DNA of 64,000 nucleotides from Clostridia bacterium (GTDB lineage Bacteria > Bacillota > Clostridia > Christensenellales > Borkfalkiaceae). This document shows positions 60,236 to 64,000 of the stretch, piece after piece. The position numbers were made by a program, and so were the translations under genes. The DNA is taken from contig JAFWBT010000029.1 in NCBI GenBank assembly GCA_017507005.1, positions 1 through 64,000 on the forward strand. Reading direction: 5' to 3'. Every line of letters begins with the position of its first letter. The first letter of the stretch is position 1. Below the pieces are notes generated by a model that was not told the origin of the DNA, made no database searches, and was given only the letters and a program-made list of their open reading frames with translations.

Positions 60236-60265
60236 ATTCTTTTTCCTTATATGTTTTTTGACGCG

Positions 60266-60297
60266 AAAAGCCACCGCAATCCGCGGCGGCCTTTTTT
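60266..60297 (-). terminator. Terminator between prs and pth
   Basis: GCCGCCGC and GCGGTGGC arms with a GGATT loop on the minus strand, with one G-U pair. A short U-run follows on the minus strand and six T on the plus strand. Confidence 0.65.
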
Positions 60298-60319
60298 CGC
60301 TTTCGTTTTTTTGTAATGA

Positions 60320-61264
60320 TTAGTCGTACAGCTTGGACATAGGCTTGTCGAGGTATACGTTCTCGATTGCAGCCGCAAAAATATCCGCTACCGACAGCAC
60401 CTCGAATTTATCCGAGTGCTTTTCTTCGGGAAGATGAATCGTATCGAGCATTACAAGCTTGGTAATAGCCGAGTTGTTCAATCTCTCGATTGCAGGGCCA
60501 CTAAGTACTGCGTGCGTACAGCCTGCGTAGATTTCCGTTGCGCCTGCGTCTTTGATAGCCTGCGCGCCTTGGCACAACGTACCTGCCGTATCGATCATAT
60601 CGTCGATCATAAGACATCTCTTACCGTCAACGTCACCGATAATGCTCATAACTTCCATAACGTTTGCCTTGGGACGGCGCTTATCGATAATCGCAAGAGG
60701 CACGCCGAATTTTTCAGCGACCTTTCTCGAACGCTTTACGCTACCGAGGTCGGGCGCAACGACAACGTCGATATTGCCCTGTTTTGCGAAATGATTATAC
60801 AGCGTAGGGCCACCGAGCAGGTTGTCTACGGGAATATCAAAGAAACCTTGAATTTGTTCAGCGTGAAGATCCATCGTCAAAACGCGGTCTGCGCCAGCTT
60901 CCGTCAAAAGGTTAGCCACAAGCTTTGCCGTGATGGGATCGCGCGAACGAGCCTTTCTGTCCTGACGAGCATAGCCAAAATACGGCACAACTGCCGTGAT
61001 ACGACCAGCCGACGCGCGCTTTGCCGCGTCAATCATAATGAGAAGCTCCATCAGATTATCGTTTACAGGCGAACAGGTAGACTGAATAATAAACACGTCT
61101 CTACCGCGGACCGTTTCCGCAATGTGGACGTTGATTTCGCCATCGGAGAACGTGCTGACCTCGATTTCACCCAGCTCGGTATTGAGCTTTTTAGCGATCG
61201 CTTGCGCCAGCTCGCGATTGGAGTTACCGGAAAACAACTTGATTTCATTACCGTGAGTTATCAT
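60320..61264 (-). CDS. prs: Ribose-phosphate pyrophosphokinase
   Basis: 314 residues, standard length. It has [13 protein letters not shown] at the start, [27 protein letters not shown], the ATP loop [42 protein letters not shown] and the PRPP signature [15 protein letters not shown]. It makes PRPP for nucleotide, histidine and tryptophan synthesis. AAGGA precedes the ATG. Its leader is about 150 bases and contains a possible 23-codon ORF. Confidence 0.96.
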   Translation of the reverse strand: MITHGNEIKLFSGNSNRELAQAIAKKLNTELGEIEVSTFSDGEINVHIAETVRGRDVFIIQSTCSPVNDNLMELLIMIDAAKRASAGRITAVVPYFGYARQDRKARSRDPITAKLVANLLTEAGADRVLTMDLHAEQIQGFFDIPVDNLLGGPTLYNHFAKQGNIDVVVAPDLGSVKRSRKVAEKFGVPLAIIDKRRPKANVMEVMSIIGDVDGKRCLMIDDMIDTAGTLCQGAQAIKDAGATEIYAGCTHAVLSGPAIERLNNSAITKLVMLDTIHLPEEKHSDKFEVLSVADIFAAAIENVYLDKPMSKLYD

Positions 61265-61276
61265 GTGTAACCATCC

Positions 61277-61348
61277 TTATTTTTTTATCCGTTTTCGTTT
61301 TGCTTTTCCGCAACCGTACGGACTTTTTTCCATTGTAGTAGTTCTCAT
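61277..61348 (-). CDS. Possible 23-residue leader ORF before prs
   Basis: An open frame reading MRTTTMEKSPYGCGKAKRKR plus IKK ends 12 bases before the prs start. It is very basic and lacks a clear ribosome site, so it may be chance. If translated, it could couple to prs. Confidence 0.2.
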   Translation of the reverse strand: MRTTTMEKSPYGCGKAKRKRIKK

Positions 61349-61419
61349 CGAAACGCTATTATCGTTCGTTTTTTCTCCCCTACGCTCGTAAAATATCCTC
61401 TTACGCGCTTATCAATATT

Positions 61420-61448
61420 ATAATACCCTTTTATAAAAATTAAGTCAA
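61420..61448 (-). promoter_or_regulatory. Promoter of prs
   Basis: TTGACT (61443-61448), 17-base spacer, TATTAT (61420-61425) on the minus strand; an overlapping TATAAT at 20-base spacing is less likely. Confidence 0.7.
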
Positions 61449-61489
61449 CTAAATGAACCCTATTTTTCCATTTTCTTTTAAGAGAAAAT

Positions 61490-62044
61490 TTATTCGTTCT
61501 CCCCTTTCTCGCTCTCGGCGGTTTCCATTTCGCCTTGCGCTAACGTTTCCAGTTCCCGTTTTTTGCGTTCTTTTTCCTCTTTTTGTTTTTGGCGCATAGA
61601 GGTAAAAAACTCCGTCAACAGCCCCGAACACTCCTCTTCCAACACCCCGCCGACAACCGTCGTTTTGTGGTTTAAAAGGTTGGCATCGGCAAGCTCTGCC
61701 GTGAGCGATCTGCCCTTTTGCTCATATGCGCCGAAAAAGATTTTATCCACACGCGCGTTCAGGCTTGCGCCCATACACATAGGGCAAGGCTCTAACGTCA
61801 CGTACAGCTCGCACCCCTCGGGCAACCGCCACGAGTGGAATTTTTTACAAGCCCTATCAATCACCATCATTTCCGCGTGCGCCGACGCAAGCTGTAATTT
61901 TGCGCGACGGTTGTAGCCGCGCGACACCACTTTGTCCTCAAAAACGACGACTGCGCCGATAGGCACTTCCCCCTCGGATAAGCCTTTTTTCGCTGAACGT
62001 ATCGCCGCGCGCATAAATTTTTCTTCTCTCGTTAATCTTTTCAT
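61490..62044 (-). CDS. tadA: tRNA adenosine(34) deaminase
   Basis: 184 residues. The zinc and catalytic site is SAHAEMMVIDRA (His and Glu) with LEPCPMCMGASLNARVDKIFFGA (PCxxC). RAAIRSAKKGLSEGEVPIGAVVV is also typical. It converts adenosine to inosine at the wobble base of tRNA-Arg. A highly charged tail of about 35 residues (KEEKERKKRELETLAQGEMETAESEKGENE) extends beyond the usual end. The ATG overlaps the stop of the peptidase gene as ATGA. Confidence 0.93.
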   Translation of the reverse strand: MKRLTREEKFMRAAIRSAKKGLSEGEVPIGAVVVFEDKVVSRGYNRRAKLQLASAHAEMMVIDRACKKFHSWRLPEGCELYVTLEPCPMCMGASLNARVDKIFFGAYEQKGRSLTAELADANLLNHKTTVVGGVLEEECSGLLTEFFTSMRQKQKEEKERKKRELETLAQGEMETAESEKGENE

Positions 62045-62868
62045 AGTCTATTTTCAATCTCTCCCGACAAAACGTACAAGGCGTTGAGATTATGCGCTAA
62101 AACGTTTTGCCAACCGTCCTTACTTACAATAGGATGGGAAAAACGTTCTGCGCCTGCCTCTATCGTAAACGCAGGGATTGCCCATTTTTTAATACACCAA
62201 TCTTTATAGCCGCCGACACTGCCCTTGGCTTGCGCCAACGAATACCCCGTCGCCCGCGCTAGCGATTCCGCTAGCCGTCTATCCCGTTCAAGCGCAGCTG
62301 GCGATTGATGAAACTGCCAATAAATCTCCTCGCCCTTGGTATGATAGCTCACCGTATAATCGGGGCGAATTTGTTCGGTAAATTCTTTCAAAGCCAACGC
62401 TTCTAGCTCGGAAAACGGCTCGTTACCGATATAATTTTCCGCGCCTGCAAAACGCACGTTTTTTACGCCGTTTCCCCAATCCGCGTCAAAATTGACGTTA
62501 AGATCGACACCTCGTCCGTTTGCTTTCCACAGCGAAAACGGCTTGTCTTTATGAATACTCTTTAAGAACGCCGCCGCCCGTTCGTCCGTTACGCTGTCCA
62601 GACCTTTTTCCGAGAGCAACGCCCCGTCGGGATTGACGAGCGGTACAAACCAACAGCTGCCTTTTTTTATACCCTTTTTATACTGTTCTATCGCCAGCCG
62701 AGCCGTAATAAATTCTCTGCCGTGTATGGCGTACTGCGCTATCCCTACGGGCGCTCCGTCGCCCACTTTAACAGCGAACAGCTTGCGCCCAAACAGGCTG
62801 TTGCCAATAATTCTTTTTTCTGCGTTTACTCCGTCGTAAAAATCTGCAATTCTTTTATAAATATCCAC
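62041..62868 (-). CDS. Peptidase M14 family zinc carboxypeptidase
   Basis: 275 residues from a GTG at 62868; no convincing ribosome site is seen, so the start is tentative. M14 landmarks are IHGREF (zinc His and Glu), KKGSCWFVPLVNPDGALL, RGVDLNVNFD (substrate Arg region), VSYHTKGEEIYW (third zinc ligand) and FTIEAGAE (catalytic Glu). Such bacterial enzymes often trim gamma-D-Glu-meso-DAP bonds of wall peptides. There is no signal peptide, so a cytoplasmic recycling role is likely. Coupled to tadA by an ATGA overlap. Confidence 0.83.
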   Translation of the reverse strand: MDIYKRIADFYDGVNAEKRIIGNSLFGRKLFAVKVGDGAPVGIAQYAIHGREFITARLAIEQYKKGIKKGSCWFVPLVNPDGALLSEKGLDSVTDERAAAFLKSIHKDKPFSLWKANGRGVDLNVNFDADWGNGVKNVRFAGAENYIGNEPFSELEALALKEFTEQIRPDYTVSYHTKGEEIYWQFHQSPAALERDRRLAESLARATGYSLAQAKGSVGGYKDWCIKKWAIPAFTIEAGAERFSHPIVSKDGWQNVLAHNLNALYVLSGEIENRL

Positions 62869-62918
62869 GCCATAGTATACGCTTTTTCGCCGTATTTTTG
62901 TCCACCGCTACGATAATT

Positions 62919-63356
62919 TTATTTATGATAGGTCGCCCCTGCGTTTATCATAAAAGCGCGATACACCTGCTCGGCTAAAATCACGCGCATCAATTGATGC
63001 GGAAAAGTCATATCCGAAAAGGATAGACGATAATCCGCCGTATTTTTCACTCTATCCGCAAGTCCGCAAGACGAGCCGATAACGAACGTAACGTCCTTGC
63101 CCTCGTCCGTCAAGCGTTGCAATTTCACCGCGAGCTTTTCACTGGATAATTTTTCGCCCTCTACGGCAAGCGCGATAACGTAGCCTTTTACGTTCCGTAA
63201 AATATCGTCCGCTTCCGCCTCGGGATTTGCACCCTCGGGCAGTTCTTTAATCTCCACCTTGGCAAAGCGTGACAAGCGTTTGACGTATTCCGCCACCGCC
63301 TCGCGATAAAAGCTTTCTTTAATTTTCCCAACGACTACGAAATAGATTTTTTGCAT
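62919..63356 (-). CDS. rlmH: 23S rRNA (pseudouridine-1915-N3) methyltransferase RlmH
   Basis: 145 residues, slightly under the usual 155-159. It opens MQKIYFVVVGKIKESFYREAVAEYVKRLSRFAKVEI and closes with the SPOUT knot: VTFVIGSSCGLADRVKNTADYRLSFSDMTFPHQLMRVILAEQVYRAFMINAGATYHK. The final YHK is invariant. It methylates pseudouridine 1915 of 23S rRNA using S-adenosylmethionine. It follows the CPBP protease gene by three bases. Confidence 0.96.
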   Translation of the reverse strand: MQKIYFVVVGKIKESFYREAVAEYVKRLSRFAKVEIKELPEGANPEAEADDILRNVKGYVIALAVEGEKLSSEKLAVKLQRLTDEGKDVTFVIGSSCGLADRVKNTADYRLSFSDMTFPHQLMRVILAEQVYRAFMINAGATYHK

Positions 63357-63359
63357 ACG

Positions 63360-64000
63360 TTAAAACCCTGAAATTAAATTCGTGCACCACGTCAAGACGC
63401 ACAAAATAATACCGACAGCCGCGGCGAAAAAGAAATTTTTGCGCCCTGCTTTGCGTTCCGATTCCTCTTTCATAGGCGCGAGCGTGTTCTTTTCAAAAAA
63501 GATAAGATACACGAGCGCGAGCGCAAGACACACCGCCGATATAGCGAACACAATCCACGTAGCAACGCCCGTAATGGCAACGCCGCACGCCTCGAAAATA
63601 ACGATAACGGCGTTATTGATAAAGTGGGAAACCATCGTAGGCAACACGCTACCCGAACGAATCGCCATCAGCGCAAACGCCGCGCCACAGCAAAACTGAT
63701 ACACCGTTTGTTCGGGACTACGATGATACAGCGCGAATAACGCACCGCTTAACAGTATCGCGCCCGTCGTACCAAAACAGCGCATACCTTTTAAGAGCAG
63801 ACCTCTAAACACCGTTTCTTCCAACACGGCAGGCAACAACGCCACCACCAGCAACACGCCGACGATTTTTATGCCGTCCGTCGAGGGAATAGATACCGCC
63901 TGTATTTTATATCCCAAACGCTGTAACAGCTGTAAAAACCAAGTGTTTACCTGCGAAAGACTAAGTAAACCGATTTGCAATACTACGGCGATTACAAAAT
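63360..64000 (-). CDS. CPBP-family intramembrane protease (partial, 5' end beyond the window)
   Basis: At least 212 residues; the frame stays open to the right edge, so the true start is outside. Conserved CPBP sites are EETVFRGLLLKGM (EExxxR), FALYHRSPEQTVYQF (FxxxH) and HFINNAVIVIFE (HxxxN). At least five membrane helices are visible. Relatives process CAAX prenyl proteins or bacteriocin-related peptides; the bacterial substrate is usually unknown. A basic segment (KEESERKAGRKNF) precedes the last helix. Three bases separate it from rlmH. Confidence 0.85.
   Translation of the reverse strand, partial: FVIAVVLQIGLLSLSQVNTWFLQLLQRLGYKIQAVSIPSTDGIKIVGVLLVVALLPAVLEETVFRGLLLKGMRCFGTTGAILLSGALFALYHRSPEQTVYQFCCGAAFALMAIRSGSVLPTMVSHFINNAVIVIFEACGVAITGVATWIVFAISAVCLALALVYLIFFEKNTLAPMKEESERKAGRKNFFFAAAVGIILCVLTWCTNLISGF

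Overview
The window reads as a piece of chromosome from an anaerobic, fermentative Bacillota (Clostridia-type) bacterium. The support is AGGAGG-type ribosome sites, sigma-A promoters (often a consensus TTGACA, 17-base spacer, TATAAT), WhiA, a murB-php-whiA-dnaE gene string, a bacterial V-type ATPase, Re-type citrate synthase and many iron-sulfur flavoenzymes. Almost every gene is on the minus strand; only a LysR regulator and a small membrane protein are on the plus strand. There is no rRNA, CRISPR array, phage or insertion sequence. No gene cassette looks clearly foreign.

Region 1 (1-9872) is one long minus-strand operon: malate dehydrogenase, fumarase, HdrB, HdrC, HdrA, an FlxD/MvhD protein, two 4Fe-4S proteins, an FAD/NAD 2Fe-2S protein (FlxA-like), a fumarate reductase iron-sulfur subunit, and the start of the fumarate reductase flavoprotein, which is cut by the window edge. 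The order follows the chemistry oxaloacetate > malate > fumarate > succinate, with a complete flavin-based electron-bifurcation module placed between fumarase and fumarate reductase. No membrane anchor is visible. I regard this as the strongest candidate for a novel system: a soluble NADH-dependent fumarate reductase that may also reduce ferredoxin. A 16-bp perfect palindrome sits just downstream of its promoter.

Region 2 (9.9-14.8 kb) holds a coiled-coil membrane protein behind a long structured leader ending in a terminator hairpin, a DUF308-type membrane protein, a small cysteine protein, a GC-rich structured gene-free stretch, and two phosphofructokinases. Region 3 (15-27 kb) holds dnaE, whiA, a PHP phosphoesterase, murB, nagA, a ROK-like protein, a dipeptidase and a phosphoglucomutase. 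A tandem array of small hairpins ends in the dipeptidase stop codon. Region 4 (27.2-29.5 kb) is a row of four paralogous lipoproteins. Region 5 (29.5-34.2 kb) is a Re-citrate synthase, aconitase and isocitrate dehydrogenase operon. With region 1 it makes an open, two-armed ('horseshoe') TCA pathway: one arm to 2-oxoglutarate, one to succinate.

Region 6 (34.3-45.1 kb) is mixed: an SDR, a permuted papain-fold membrane protein, the PLP homeostasis protein, a LysR regulator, a GNAT protein, a GH115-like hydrolase, a second hairpin array beside tRNA-Ala(CGC), a formate/nitrite-type channel, a MATE exporter and a PH-like membrane protein. The last two have promoters so close to their start codons that they may be leaderless. 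Region 7 (45.1-53.8 kb) is a nine-gene V-type ATPase operon whose c-ring keeps the Na+-binding residues. Region 8 (53.9-64 kb) carries housekeeping genes: a PrsA-like foldase lipoprotein, mfd, pth, prs, tadA, an M14 peptidase, rlmH and a CPBP protease cut by the right edge.
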